DNA of 64,000 nucleotides from Otatea glauca (GCA_036346275.1 CM070713.1:56973567-57037566); one strand, 5' to 3'. Shown: positions 11,743 to 24,157, counted from the first letter of the stretch. The notes: generated by a model not told the origin, from the letters alone. Numbers and translations are program-made.

Positions 11743-12084
11743 TGTAATTTTCCATGTTGTTCCATTCTTGTATTTTTAATGGACCGTAAGTTGTGATGTA
11801 AGTTGTAATGATCGATGTAATTTTCAATGTCTTCGTAAGTTATTTTTCGCATCATGTAATTCTTCGATGTACCAGTTAGTAGCTATGAGGATAATGTAAT
11901 TCTCGACGTTGTGTGCCTCGTCGAACATGTCGTTGTCTTTCGTATGTTTGTAATATGAGTTTTTGGCTCTCGCACTTGGTTGTATTGTTTGATGAGTATG
12001 GTACAATTAGTTATTTCGCATTTCATTTTGTGTGCACATGTAATTACTGACAAATTTGTTGTATTTGCTTTCTAACAGGCCACG

Positions 12085-14053
12085 ATGGCGCGACCTTGCC
12101 TCGAGTCACCGGACATGACCGCCGATCGACCCACCGGTCTAGGTACTCGCAGAGGAGAACCGAGAACTAGGGACACTCCGACCTCGGGTGCCCAACGAGT
12201 ACGCCGCGATCGACCCACGCTGGGTTCCACGGTGGTCGCCAACGCTTGCACTCTTTACGTACATGTACTTACCGTGAATGCAATTCTAACGACGCATTGC
12301 ACTACATGCGAGTTGCGGCGGTGGCTTACTTCCTCTTTGTAGGATGGTGGAGCGGTGGCGCCCCATTAGCGGGCAAGGAGGTCCCGCGGTTCGAATGCAC
12401 GACCGGTCCTGCCGGCCGCGACTCGTGGACCGGTGGAGACCGAGACGCACACGTTCCACCTTCCGTGCGAGAGAGATGGCTCCGACAGCTGCGGGGCGTG
12501 TCGCACCTCTTAGGCCTCCCCGCGCGGGTCCAGCGATCGTGCCGCATGACGCCTCCGTCACGTGGCACGCCGAGTTGTCCGCGCGTTTAGCGGTGCAGCG
12601 GCACCCCGGCAGCCCCTACCGGCCCCTTAGGAGGCCGAGCGCCACGACCGGCGAAGGCGTGGTTGCCGATTCATGGTGAGTACCTCTTTCTTTGAGAATT
12701 AAAATAGAAGCGCCAAGTTCTTGATAATGTTTGTTGCGAACAGCTGCAGCTCGGCTTCTCCACCAAGACGCGGAGGAGGCGGACGTGGCCCGCCACTTGG
12801 AGGCATACCTCCTGTTGTTGTTCGGTTGGGTGATGTTCCGTCCTCCCACGGAACACGGTGGACCGTCACCGATCGAGTACGCCCAAAGACATCGCCGACA
12901 CCCGGTGGATGAGGTAACACACTCGGTTCCAATCTCGTCTCGGCGAGCACGTCTAACTCCCCCTTGTAAACAGTGATGCAAAGTGGTCGTGGGCCTCGGT
13001 GTGCTTGCGGCGACGTCTGAGGTCTGCGGCGACGCCGTCTCTCAGCGGAGCATGACGCGACGATGTCGGTTGCGCCCTACTCCTCCGGCTGTGGTCTTGG
13101 GAGCGCTTCTCCATCGGCGGCGCTGTTGTTGACACGACACCGCACTCGAGGAGCTTTACGGAGACGACCGGTGGATCGCCCACCATGGGCCACTCTTCGG
13201 GTCCGACGGCATGTATGCTCCTCGTATCTTTTCCCCACTAACGCACTTGAATAACCTTCGCCATTTCTTATTTCCTCGCGGCGGAGGTTCGCGACCGACA
13301 GTGAGGAGGTCCTATCGAGTTCGTTCGGGAGTTCGACCGCCTCCACGACGAGGACGTCGGTGGGCGCCATACACCGCGTCTGACGTCCACGCCCGAGCAC
13401 CTCACGGGGTCTCCGTGCTTTGCACGCGAGATGAGGCCTTTTGGCTCACCCGTAAGGTGCTCGTCTTTGACCTTTGTGTCGAGGAGTACTCCCCGCGGCG
13501 AGTCTTGGCGGCGGTTCGGCCTGTTCCAGTCCTTTCCTTTGCCGCCTCGTCACGTTGTCGCACGTGGCGCTCACAGGTACTTGCCCTGATCCTACTACTC
13601 CGCATCTTTGCGAAATTAATGTGGTGTGTACTTACTGTTTTTGCATTGCAGGATGACCCGGATGGGTGCTGCGGTGGGCTCTCAGTTCGCGCACCGTATG
13701 CAGCCATGGGCCCTGCAGTGGGACGCCGCACTCGACGAGAGGGTCACCGAGACCGGCCAGTCGACCATGACATGTCGATCGAGACATGGAGTGGTTCGCC
13801 CCGCGCACTCGCCTCAGGGTGGGGTACACACCAGCACCGTACGTCGCACGGCAGGCATCGGTAGCGGACACGTACCCTTCACAGATGTCCCAGAGGGACA
13901 ACGCCTCGGTAAGTGTCACAATCGAACCTACATGGGCACATCTTTTCATGTAACTTACGTAATACCAATCGGCGTTACATGCGGACTCGGCTCTTGGCGG
14001 AGATTGAGGTGGAGGTCGTGTCCATGTTGACGCGCCTAGAGGGCATACAGTGA
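12085..14053 (+). pseudogene. Plant mobile domain (PMD, aminotransferase-like) gene, broken
   Basis: An ATG at 12085 follows a TTTCTAACAG acceptor. PMD landmarks then appear in order but in different frames: VDRWRP (about 12427) and a degraded GEMAPT region; LGLP; ARHLEAYLLLLFGWVMF (about 12790-12840); YAQRHRRHPVDE; SVAP and LWSWERFSIG; HHGPLFGSDGM; WAPYTASDVHARAPHG, WLTRKVLVFDLCVEEYSPRRV and FGLFQSFPLPPRHV (about 13360-13560); and QPWALQWDAAL. Introns with GT-AG borders fit at 12676-12743, 12914-12973 and 13577-13651. The C-terminal part ends at a TGA at 14051. PMD proteins are plant-specific nuclear proteins that also occur inside transposons; no enzymatic activity is established. One-base indels break this copy. 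Confidence 0.8.
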
Positions 14054-14054
14054 C

Positions 14055-14640
14055 CACCGCCGAGTCCGAGACAGCTTGGGGTCGGGTCCTCGCTCGGTGA
14101 GGCGGTTGGCTCGCTGCCACCGCCGAGGGCGCGAGACGTCGGCGGCGCAGACACCACGCCACTTCGCCCCAAAGACTCGCCCTACCCCCGATGCCCGTCA
14201 CGCCCCACGCACCGCAGGGGGACGGTGGTCGACGAGGCTCCTTCGCGTCTCGCCCTACCCGTCGGTTCCTCGCTACGCTCCCACGCAGCAGTAGTGGGGG
14301 CGATGGGCTGGGAGGCTCCTTCTGCGCGTCTCGCCCTACCTGCCGGTTCCTCGCTACGCTCCCACGCAGCAGCGAGTGAGGGCGATGGGCTGCGAGGCTC
14401 CTCGTCGTCCCGCGCCCGGGGACCCTGTGGTGGTTTCCACGAGCCTTCGGCGACGAGTTCGACCGGAGGAGTACCTTTCGACCGACTACCTCGACCCTCT
14501 CGGCTCTCGGGTGCGCCGCCACAGACTTGGCCTCGCCGCCGCGCACTACTCTACGCCGCGCCGCAGGCGGCCTAGAGGGACGTCCGTCGCCGTCGCCACT
14601 CACCTACCCCACGGGCCGATTAGGAAGCGTGGCGTGATTG
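14055..14640 (+). other. GC-rich tail after the PMD gene, with internal duplication
   Basis: One frame stays open from about 14225 to 14575 and repeats the peptide EAPSARLALPAGSSLRSHAA. It may be a continuation of the PMD protein C-terminus or a 3' untranslated region. No domain is recognised. Confidence 0.4.
14233..14393. repeat. Tandem duplication, ~80-bp unit
   Basis: Units begin GAGGCTCCTTC at 14233 and 14312, with a third partial start at 14394. They share the CTCGCCCTACC and GGTTCCTCGCTACGCTCCCA blocks. Confidence 0.85.
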
Positions 14641-14822
14641 ACTTGTTGTACGGATGTATTTTTGTAATGGCTTTACGTTCGGCAAGACATTGTATAACTC
14701 CCGAGTTAGTAACATGACAAATAAGTATCACTATAAATTGTTCAAATCATTTATGCATTGCTTGCCTATGCCACACGACGTGACAACACACCAACGTTTG
14801 GTACACCTATCGCCTCTAGTAG

Positions 14823-14887
14823 GGCGATCGCCTAATGTGAGGCGATCGCCCTTACATGGGGCGATCGCCAAATATGAGGCGATCGCT
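14823..14887. repeat. Cluster of four GGCGATCGCC palindromes
   Basis: GGCGATCGCC occurs at 14823-14832, 14841-14850 and 14860-14869, and GGCGATCGCT at 14878-14887, spaced 18-19 bp apart. The cluster lies about 95-160 bp upstream of the GRF-like gene start, in its presumed promoter. The same core is found in both terminal inverted repeats. Confidence 0.85.
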
Positions 14888-14982
14888 CCATACCCGCGAT
14901 ATCGCCTTTATAACATTCGTTCTCACAAGCGGTCTCGCAAAGAATAGCGGGAGAAAGAATAGAGAGTGAGCATCAATCGAAA

Positions 14983-15606
14983 ATGCCGAGGCGTGCAAGT
15001 GCAAAGGGTAAGGGAAGGCAAAGGAAGAAGCAAGTGCATGCCCGCGAATTTAGCGTATCAAGATCTCTTCCTACCTCGTGGAGTCAGAGCACCCATGTGT
15101 ATGTACGGAGATCTTTGCGTGCTTGTCCGCTCTTGGGAAATTTCAACTTGGAAGAGGAGGTATTGGAAGTGCCGCAACTACGCCTTCGATCCACGGAGAA
15201 GAGCTCAAGGATCGCCGCATGGTAACAATCGTGCGGGTTACATAATATTTGTGAATGAAACTTTGCTAATTTACGTTTCATGCAGTCACCTCCGCCATCG
15301 TGTGAATTTGAGCGATGGTTTGATACGGAGATCAACCCCGAGGACCAACGGCTTCTTGACCAAGCCAACCGGCAAGATGAGTTCACGCGGCGGTTTCAAG
15401 AACAACGCGATGCCGCACGCGAGGAGGCATGTAGGAAGGAAGCGGAGGAGAAGGAGGCCGAGAGAGAGGAAACGAGAGAGGCGCGACGTGCGGAGAAGCC
15501 CACGAGGCATGGGCGAATGGGAAGTGGCCTCGAAGCACTCAATAGACGTCTGGTGTTAACTTTGGTTTTCTTTGTTCGTGGTACTCCTTTTAGTTTTAAG
15601 TCGTAA
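14983..15606 (+). pseudogene. GRF-zinc-finger-like small protein gene in the MULE
   Basis: An ATG at 14983 opens a basic N-terminus (MPRRASAKGKGRQRKKQ). After a frame change near 15090 comes a GRF-finger-like stretch: C-M-Y-G-D-L-C, then RRYWKCRNYAFDP. The second cysteine of the usual C-x-C is tyrosine here. A GT-AG intron fits at 15222-15285. The next exon encodes SPPPSCEFERWFDTEINPED and then a charged coiled coil rich in E, R and K to about residue 100, stopping at 15604. The phases of the two exons do not match, so the gene is broken. Proteins of this layout (GRF finger, SPPP-C-F-W-D motif, coiled coil) occur in grass transposons and multigene families; their function is unknown. Confidence 0.65.
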
Positions 15607-16289
15607 TAAACAGTGCGGCCCAACCTTCAAGAGTATGCTCACTGTCCGGAGGGCTCGTATATGTCCTCTCGCTCGAGCTTGTCCCAAAGGATGTTATTTT
15701 TCTCCATCGAGATAGGTTATAGCATTTTCGGTTAAATCGATTTGATTTCATCGAGTTTTACCATCGTTTGCGAAAGATACGGCAATTTTCATGTTTTACC
15801 GATTGCATGTTAGGACAACAATAAAATAGTGCAGCCTAAAGTGACATCTAAATATTTTTACATAATTGTAACCTATGCAAGCCCAAGAATGCAACAAAAC
15901 TGGTTCTCATCAAGTTTTGAGGTCGTTCGACACTATTCTAACTGCTTGAACAATGAATGTTATAAAGGGTTTAAACTAGCCATCTTTTATTCAAAATGCA
16001 ATCATATTTAGATATTTTTGCAAAAATGAAGTGCATAAGGTTGTAGTAACTTATTCTATTTATTTCATGAATTATGGATCAACACACATTATAATTCCTT
16101 CACAATCCACGCTTAGAGCCTAGCATTCGAACTCAAATAAAAAAAAATTTCTGCAAATAACACATGGATTTTTATTTTACACTCTAATTCTTCATTCCAA
16201 AATTTAAATTTAGAAACAAGTTTCATTTAATTTGGACACTCTAGCAAAAGTTACGGGTTTATATTAAAAGCATATAGTAATTACAAAAC
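15607..16289. other. AT-rich 3' subterminal region of the MULE
   Basis: No coding potential is seen. A short motif, CAATAAA.TAGTGC.GCC / TAATAAA.CAGTGCGGCC, occurs at about 15604 and 15819, possibly a duplicated 3' end. Confidence 0.55.
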
Positions 16290-16499
16290 AAAACTAAAAA
16301 AAACTTGCGCTTGGCCGCCTCTGTCTCGGCGACATGGGGCCCTGCTACGGCGCCGAACGGCGTTGACGGCAGAGGGCACCGATCGCTCATGATGGCGATC
16401 GCCCCATACACGAGCGACGGGGGCATTTTTGTCATTTTTTTTTTCGGACGCATAGTTTTGAAAAAAAGAATAAAAATGAATATTAAAGAAAAAAAATTC
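16290..16499 (-). repeat. Right terminal inverted repeat of the MULE
   Basis: Its reverse complement matches 8077-8290. It ends AAAAAATTC at 16499, directly before the target site duplication. Confidence 0.85.
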
Positions 16500-16509
16500 C
16501 AGCATACGC
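16500..16509. repeat. Target site duplication, right copy
   Basis: CAGCATACGC, identical to 8067-8076. Confidence 0.9.
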
Positions 16510-17655
16510 ACTGTCGAGGACGAGAGGCCCAGCAACCTCCCCGCCATATTATTATCACGTGCAATCAAGCGGAGCCCGGTCGAGTACTATTCGATTCGAG
16601 GCTTACTCTCCATGAAAAAAAAGATCCAAGACGATTTGGTTGAAGTGCAAAAAAAAAACAATAAAGTTTGAGCAGTTCTTTAATGTTTTCTCTCCCAATA
16701 CAAGTTATACAAATTTTAAAACAAATGAAGAGGTAAATAATCGTCATCTACCTTTTATTTATGCTTTAATATTTGTACAACTGTAAAAAAAAGCATAGAA
16801 GCACCTCTGTTGTAGAAGCATATTCTTTACAAAGCGAAGATTGTGAGTGTTGGTTCAGGTGAACCCACGATCATAACCGTTACTTTATGTTTCAAGATCC
16901 GTGCAAAAGATTCCTTTTAATTTTGGAAATGGGAGAGAGAAAAGGAGACTGCTACTGCACAGTAGACATGGGCGAGGCGCTTTCCTCCCCCCTCTCTCCT
17001 ACAAAACAGATGCAACAGCCAACCTGGTCCATCCCGCTGCCAAGCTGCTCCACCCAACCACCTAGTCTTTTCAGCCCCGCCGCCAAGGTGATCCATAGCG
17101 GGCAAGTGGTGTACCGCGATGCCGATAGCTCATCCAACGGCACTAGAGCTGAGGACGATCAACCACTAACACTGTTGCATCCCACCGGATCTGGCCCTCC
17201 TCGATCCAACCGCCACCAATCAGGCCATCCCTAACCTAACCGCCACCGGATCTTGACATCCGGACCCCTCCGTGTCACTTTGTCTTCTTCATCCGCATCT
17301 ATCAGGAACCGAATATGCAAATCGGACCTTCGTGTATATCGCACTAGTCCAGGATCACACTAGTGCACACAATGGTAATATAGATAAAATATCACAATCA
17401 TACACAACAGAAACATAATAAAATACTCTATTTATTGAATAAAAGACAGTTGACTGACCTTATGATCGATTTTACATAATTATACTACATATGGCGTAAA
17501 CTCTAATAAATAAAATAGCAATGGAATAGAAACTTCATAGAAAAATCCTTCAATATGCCACAGGCAACTGATAAGGTTTGCACCTAAGAAATTTGCTTCC
17601 TTTTGGTACTCCTCCTCCAGAGTAGGTGTAGACTCATCTTCAACTGATGATTTTG
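16510..17655. other. Intergenic, no gene recognised
   Basis: This is the right flank of the MULE. A frame at 16887-17234 (115 codons) starts with ATG but has no recognisable domain and low complexity (Ser/Pro-rich). AT-rich sequence follows. Confidence 0.5.
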
Positions 17656-17659
17656 TTAT

Positions 17660-17900
17660 GACTAGTCATGTGCCCGTGCGTTGCAACGAAAACTTAATTT
17701 GCGACAAAAAATTTATTTGCAAATAATACTAACTTTAGTTATGTTTCAATAGTAAAAAAAGTTTGTTCCTCCGAAGAGATTTGACTATCGGGTTAAATCC
17801 TCTTCCATCTCAACCGTTTATGTTAGATTCAACGAATCAAGTACTCTGAAGAAGAACGAACAATCGCCATCAACTCTTAATTAGAATTAGTTGAGAGATA
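17660..17900 (+). repeat. Dispersed grass repeat: head motif and copy 1 of the ~105-bp tail
   Basis: It starts ACTAGTCATGTGCCCGTGCG at 17661. The tail at about 17793-17899 carries CTCAACCGTTTATGTTAGAT and ends TTAATTAGAATTAG. The head and tail layout suggests a small non-autonomous element of about 240 bp. The superfamily is not determined. Confidence 0.6.
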
Positions 17901-18370
17901 TCAATCCTTACTATTGAAGGAGGAGAAAGTTATTGTCTTCCTCTTGCAGTAAATCTTCTTGCTTCTTGCACGCAACCTTTCTCTTCTCTTCCTGCGTGTG
18001 TCTCCACTACCGACCGACTTGTCCTCCTGGAGATAAGAGTGGGTGCCCTCTAATAGGGAGTAGATGAAAGCGGAAGGCAACGTATGCAGGCGGATGGAAG
18101 CCAAGTCACCCTGACATCTTCGTGATTGGCACGTGATTTGGTTGCGTGATTCGAAATCTATGCATTTTCAGATATGATGAGATAGAATTCCCATATTATG
18201 GGATATGGTGAGTATATCTTTCTATCCATACAGGATATAATGAGAAAATCCTTCCATTTATAAGATATATGAATAACATCCTTCCATAGTAAGAACATGT
18301 GAATAGAGATATGCTAAAATAATATTTCTATTCAAAAAAGATATGATAAAATCCTTCCATCTAAGATATG

Positions 18371-18530
18371 ATTAAATCCTCTTCTATCTCAGCCGTTCAT
18401 GTTAGATCCAATGAATCAGATACTCTAGAGGAGAACGGACCACTGCCACCAACTCCTAATTAGAAGTAGTAGAGACTAGTCATGTGCCCGTGCGTTGCAA
18501 CGAAAACTCAATTTGCGACAAAAAAATTAT
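18371..18530 (+). repeat. Dispersed repeat: tail copy 2 joined to a second head motif
   Basis: Tail copy 2 (about 18371-18473) ends TAATTAGAAGTAGTAGAGA. It is followed at once by a second head (ACTAGTCATGTGCCCGTGCG at 18475-18494), nearly identical to 17661-17700. Copies therefore lie head to tail. Confidence 0.65.
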
Positions 18531-19494
18531 TTACAAAGAGCAGTAACGCTGTCTGAATGATACTGTTCATTCTAAATGTGCAATGGTTGAATGTTTAAAT
18601 CAATTCGTCGAAACGTACAAATTCCAAGCAACTGTTTAAAAACTCGTGCTTAAAATTATCTTTAATTTTACAATCTAAAGGCTCTCATGTTACAAAATAC
18701 TTTGTAAATTTTAAATACACATAAGTACTACTTATGTACAAACACAATAAATAGTAAACAAGGTTATATAAAAATCTTGTTTGAAATGCATGATTTTTTT
18801 CATATGAAACAATGTAATTCCCAAACGGTATAATGAACATATCATCAAACATGACCCCAAACCGTACTATGAACATCAAAAATTTTTGGCACATTTAGCA
18901 ATATGGCTAGTAAATAAACCAAATCTTAAATGACCTTCGGCTCCACTCCCTCCTTCCCAACCTTCTCGCCCTCGTCCCCCTAACCGGCACCACCCAGTCA
19001 TCGTACTCCTCAAAACCCTCGCCCACCTCCTCCTCCTCTAAATCATCATAGTACTCCTAGTCGTCCTCCTCATCATCCACCTCGTCCTCGTACACCTCCA
19101 AGGCACCCTGGCCGTCGTCATCGTGGTTGGGCCCGATCCGCACCTTGGGCAAGCAACTCCCCTCCTCGGACCCCTTGTCATCGCTGGTCTCCTGGCGCTG
19201 TATCGCCAGGAGTGGCACGTCTTCGGGGTCTCTCACGTACTCCTCCTCCTCCATCCCCTCCCCAATCTTCACCGCCTCCTCGTGCTCCGGCGTCAGCGGC
19301 GCAGTGGGGGCTTGTCGGCAGTGGCGACATGCTGCTCTAGCTATATGTCTGGGAGGGACAGGTTGTCCATAGGCGAGCGAAGCAACCATAGATTTTGCGA
19401 CGGCGCGGTGAGATTTTTTCCCCTTGTGTGGGTTTGATTTTGTGTGGAGAGGTGAGAGAGTTCGAATCGAAGGAGGAAGCGGCGAGTTGCGGAA

Positions 19495-19613
19495 CACTGG
19501 AACGGAATGGAAATCCCCTTCCATATCAGTCGTTCGTGCCAGATTCAACGGATCAGGTACTCTGGAGGAGAACAGATAACCGCCACCAACTCGTAATTAG
19601 AAGTGGTAGAGAG
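19495..19613 (+). repeat. Dispersed repeat: tail copy 3
   Basis: It starts GAACGGAATGGAAATC and continues with the tail consensus (AGATTCAACGGATCAGGTAC, CCGCCACCAACTCGTAATTA). The start block is shared with copy 4. Confidence 0.65.
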
Positions 19614-20192
19614 AGATATATATACTGTAGTAATTTTATATGATAACCTATTTTATAATAATTTATTTGTACTCAACTCTCTGCCCCCAACGACGCCTTC
19701 TGTCCTCACTGGCATGTTCACCATCGTCGTCAAGCATTGTGCTTGTCCTTCAACGGCGATGTTCTCTCGTAGGTCCCCGACCGGCACCGTTGCGCTTGCC
19801 ATCGCCAACGCCTGCGTGCCTGCCAGACCGGTGCTCTCCCTTACTCCTCCAGTGAGGTCGAGCTACTCCATCATTGCCGTGATGAAGTTGGCAGTTGGTC
19901 CTGCGACGCTCCAGACTTACAGCCTCAAATCAACTCGACGACTCGCTGGTTCACTGCCGACCGGTTGCTTGACGAAAAGCGATGGCGTCCTGGAGATTGG
20001 TTGGGCAACTGTATTACAGCGCCATCGCCGGATCTGCTGAGGTGGTGAGCAGTAAGAACGTGGTAGGGGCACGTGCCTCATGGAGAAGGCGAAGGCTGCG
20101 TGCTCGGGTGGACGACGCAATTGTGCTACGGTTTGTTGCAATTTCTTAGCGAGTTTGTTACGAGAGGTTTGTTAGTGATCTGTTCCACTATA

Positions 20193-20302
20193 GAACGGAA
20201 TGGAAATCACCTTCATCTCAATCGTTTGTGTCACATCCAACGGACCAGGTACTCTAGAGAAGAACGGACCGCCACCAACTCGTAATTAGAAGTAGTAGAG
20301 AT
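20193..20302 (+). repeat. Dispersed repeat: tail copy 4
   Basis: GAACGGAATGGAAATC is followed by the same tail, ending GTAATTAGAAGTAGTAGAGA. The 580 bp between copies 3 and 4 (19614-20192) is GC-rich in part and may be cargo of one copy. Confidence 0.65.
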
Positions 20303-23300
20303 AAGGGTGAGTACATAGTGCACTCAATAAGAATTTCACTTCCTAGAACTTCCTATCATTTAATATCTATCCCTTTGGTCTTATTTACATAACAGATGTC
20401 ATTTATAGTCTATAGCTTTCTATATATGAAAAATCAAGAAATTCTCGTCAAAATATCGAGAAATTGTGCATACTAGAAAACTCTAAAGAAAGAAAAAAAG
20501 GAGACCCATGTCATGATTTTCAAATATTTTCTACTTAATAATCTAAGTTTTCTTGATGAGGATAATTAATTCGGTCGTTGTGGTTGGACTCTATTATGGA
20601 TTTCTGACCACATTCTCCATAGGTCCCTCTTAGATCATCTTTCTCCAATCTTGAATTAGGGAAGAACAAAATGCAAGTCTCGTATAACTATATACAAGAC
20701 TTATTCCAAATGAATGGCTAACATGATTATTTTGCAATAAAGTAGCATTTATAAATGAATACAATAAATAAATGGAAATAAAAGTAAAACAAATGACATT
20801 AATAATAATAAAATTTTAGGTATTTCTCAAGTAAATTGGCATACAACCCTAACCAATTTCCAATACTTCCAATGGCACACAGCCTTCCTTTTCAAGTTTA
20901 TTTTATAAAATCTAACCATTGATTGAAATTCTCGAGCATTGTCCATAACCATGGACACGGCTATCCGAATATATTTACACTTTTAAAAGGTTATACACTT
21001 TACCCACAAGATGTTATCAGTCTTATAATGCCATACAATGATACGTACCAATCGACGTGCGGTGAAGAAGATCATAACAAAACCTTTCGAAAACTATATC
21101 CAAACATAGGCCCTCCTGATAAGTCTGAACTCGTTATTCATTCCCTCACACAGAGCAAAAGAATAGGAAGGACTCATCGTTGAACTAGTAACAATCCTTG
21201 TTCAAGATGTGGGAGTGGGACCACTGCACACACATCCTCCCCTGACCGCACACACAGTTTGGTCTTCCACCTGAGGCATCATATGTCAAGACTCGGTAAC
21301 TTACTAAATTAGGTCTAACCCATAACGGACATATGGTTACATGATTAGCCCAGTTCAATGACTTGCAAGGTTAAATCCTTAATTGACAAGGCAAAACTTC
21401 CAATTACTCATACTCACATGTCAATGTACTAACAGAATGTCACACAGACCCACCATGGCATATAAAATCTTGCTACTTGCCCTAGTCTAAATCATTGACC
21501 ATCTAAGTTGATTATTGTACAACACATAACATCAACAACTCAACATCATTGTGTGACGACACATGACACACTCTTTCATAAATATATTCCATATTCCATT
21601 AATCAAAATGAATTTGCACTTTCAAAAGATATCAGTTGTACATGGCATGGCTAAGCAACTACACGCGGTCTAACCAACCCACGTTTGTGTCTATTAGCAA
21701 CCAACTAAACACTATCCATCCTAGTGTGACAAATATTTATGGCATACAAATGACATGGTAGGCATATCTTAATTGGGTTGAATAACTAAATCCAAAATTA
21801 ATTGAAATCGGTTCTAAGCATAAAATATCATGTAGTAATTTAAATCAATATAGCATTTGTAAAACTGGGTTCAACATGGTCAGAGCACAACTTGCCTTGG
21901 AATAGGTCTTGTTCTTGATTTGGACCTTGAGCTTGAGTCAACGCTTCACCTTCAAACGCTTTAGGCACTTCAACGTCTACGTGAATCGAGAGAGAGAAAA
22001 TAAATAAATACAAACCAAAGAGCAAATAATATCCAAAATTCAAATAAAATTCATCATTAAATAGATCTTGAATTTACAAATTTTTAGAAACTTGAACCGC
22101 CTCAATCGGAGCTCGTATAAAGAAGAACGGACTCTCGAAAGATTCACATAAAAGAAAAAGATAGAAAAAGAGAAATTCTGAATTTTCCTATTTATTTTCC
22201 AAAATAAAAATTGATTTATGATGTCATGCTGACACCAGTGACCTAAAATTAAAATAAATCAGAAAATAGCTTTTAGGCTGACGGGTGGGCCCTCAGTCCA
22301 TGGACAGAGTCCACGTACCTCATCGGGTCCACGGTGGACCAGGCACACAAGGGCCACACGGCTGGTCGATGGACCCAGCCACCTACTGATGTGGCGCGAT
22401 GACTGGGTGCACACGCACGCATCTGACTAGGAAAAACGACAGCCTCGGTGCTGACACAGTTGACACATGTTGCACATGTGGCATCTTCGTGGTGGCACGT
22501 CGGCTCTATCGGTTCGTCTCCAACTTGACAGGCTCCGACAGAAGAACGATGCAAAACTCAACGGTGCTGGGGATGATGACAAGGAAACAGTGAAACATCG
22601 CTGGATTTGGAGCACACCCGTGCGAATCTGGGAGATCATGAGATAACGAACTCGGTGGTGGCCAGGCTTCGATGGAGAAGTGGTGGAGGACGAGTTCTCA
22701 ACAGAAGAAGACAGCGACAAGGATTGGAACTCCGGTGAGCGATTACGCAAGGATGATGGCGACTCGGGCGATGATGGATGGGGTGAAAGATGCGATGCAA
22801 TTTGGGGAGCAAGATGCGGGGGGGCGTGATCTGACCAGATGCATACGCTCTAAGCGTGTCCACGATCGGCCTCAGTCACAAGGGAAGAGAGTGAAGCTTG
22901 CTGCGGGGACATAGAAGAAGACCTCGTCCTAGGTGCAAAATAAGAAAAGATACGGAGTTTGGGACATACCATATAGACATTATCCTCTATTCCCTTACAA
23001 GTTTGGCACGGCTCTCCAATGAAATCCTTTTAAAACCGTTCGCGTCACTTTGTATTTCTGAACATCCTCTATCTTTCTCCTAGAGTAAGTTGACGATTCT
23101 CGTAACCGTTTGCCACAATTGGATTGGCCTCCTCCTCATCCGAACCAACACTGTCGCCAATTTCGCCGTGTTTAATGAGACCTTGCCCTTATCAACCCCA
23201 CTATTGTCTTACCCATGTCGTGTTCTACACCATGCCCACCTTTAGCTCGTCGGAGTTCCATTGGTTTCGTTTTGCCACTGTCGTTCTCATCTTAGATCAT

Positions 23301-24157
23301 CGCCCTTGCCTTGGTCGACGCGCTACCGTGCATTTCTGTCAGCGTCGCCACCACTAGGAGGATCCCAGAGGTCCCAGGAACCTGTTTTGCCCTTATTTCA
23401 TGCCATATGCGCTATCGCTCATTGCTGTCGTCATTGCCTAGAGCTACATCATCGTTCCTCTGTTTCTCTCTCTGTCATGGTAGGACCCATCTATCAGTGC
23501 TCAACCAAATAAATAAATTCAGCCAATTGTGCTACATGACATGCGGGCCAGCCTTGTCATTGAGTGGACATGTAAGAGAGAGAAGAAAAGGAGGAGAGAC
23601 AGTGAGGGTATAACTAGCATTTAAGAAAAAATATGATAGGTTTCCATCAGTGAACGTAGAGGGAACTAACACACCTTAACTACAGTGCATAGAAGGGTTA
23701 AAGTAGAAACTCGGTTCGTAGGAGGAAGCATATTTTTTCAGTGGAATTTTTTCCATTTTAAGAATGGTACGGATAGAAAAGAACATTCGGTTTTCATCTC
23801 GATAAAGTCACATCATACACCTCACATCATGCCAAAGCACAAATCAGATACTCCTAAGGTCCTACATTCCCAAGTCAAAATTTTTATTATTTAATTAGTT
23901 AATTTATTTTTCATGATGATCTATGCAACTTATATCCAAATCTAACATTTTTTTTATCACGTTGTTAGTCGTGGCATGACCAACAACACTACCACACTAA
24001 TCATCATAGCGGGGACAAACCCTGTCATTCCATACCAAGTGACGTGGAGGTGCTGTTTTGAGATGCCATGACCAATGTTGTGGTAAAAAGGTTTATTTTC
24101 TGGCTTAGAGCTAGATTTACCCTATAGCATGACAATGTAGTTTGCCGCATCATAGGT
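20303..24157. other. 3.9 kb without a recognised gene
   Basis: It is AT-rich to about 22250, then GC-richer with short open frames to about 23600. The part at about 21840-22900 has the look of retroelement debris, but no LTR ends, protease or polymerase motif could be identified. I see no gene that I can support. Confidence 0.45.

Larger units (their letters stand above)
8077..16499 (+). mobile_element. 8.4-kb Mutator-like element with transposase, PMD and GRF-like genes
   Basis: The element is delimited by a perfect 10-bp direct repeat CAGCATACGC at 8067-8076 and 16500-16509, a size typical of Mutator-superfamily insertions. Just inside are terminal inverted repeats beginning GAATTTTTTTTC, aligned over roughly 200 bp. 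Inside, all on the plus strand, lie an AT-rich tandem-repeat region, a mudrA-type transposase relic, a plant-mobile-domain gene relic and a small GRF-zinc-finger-like gene. The intact TSD shows that the two ends moved together. The frameshifts in all three genes show that the copy is old or was moved in trans. Confidence 0.9.

Noticed and set aside
13632..14603. 323-codon minus-strand frame
   Set aside because: Antisense to the PMD gene, whose plus-strand motifs are convincing; this frame is Arg/Pro-rich composition noise.
16887..17234. 115-codon plus-strand frame starting with ATG
   Set aside because: No recognisable domain, no splice or promoter context, Ser/Pro-rich composition.
19057..19548. 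163-codon minus-strand frame with an acidic C-terminus
   Set aside because: It starts inside copy 3 of the dispersed repeat, and its acidic end comes from a GGA/GAG-type simple sequence. Not supportable as a gene.
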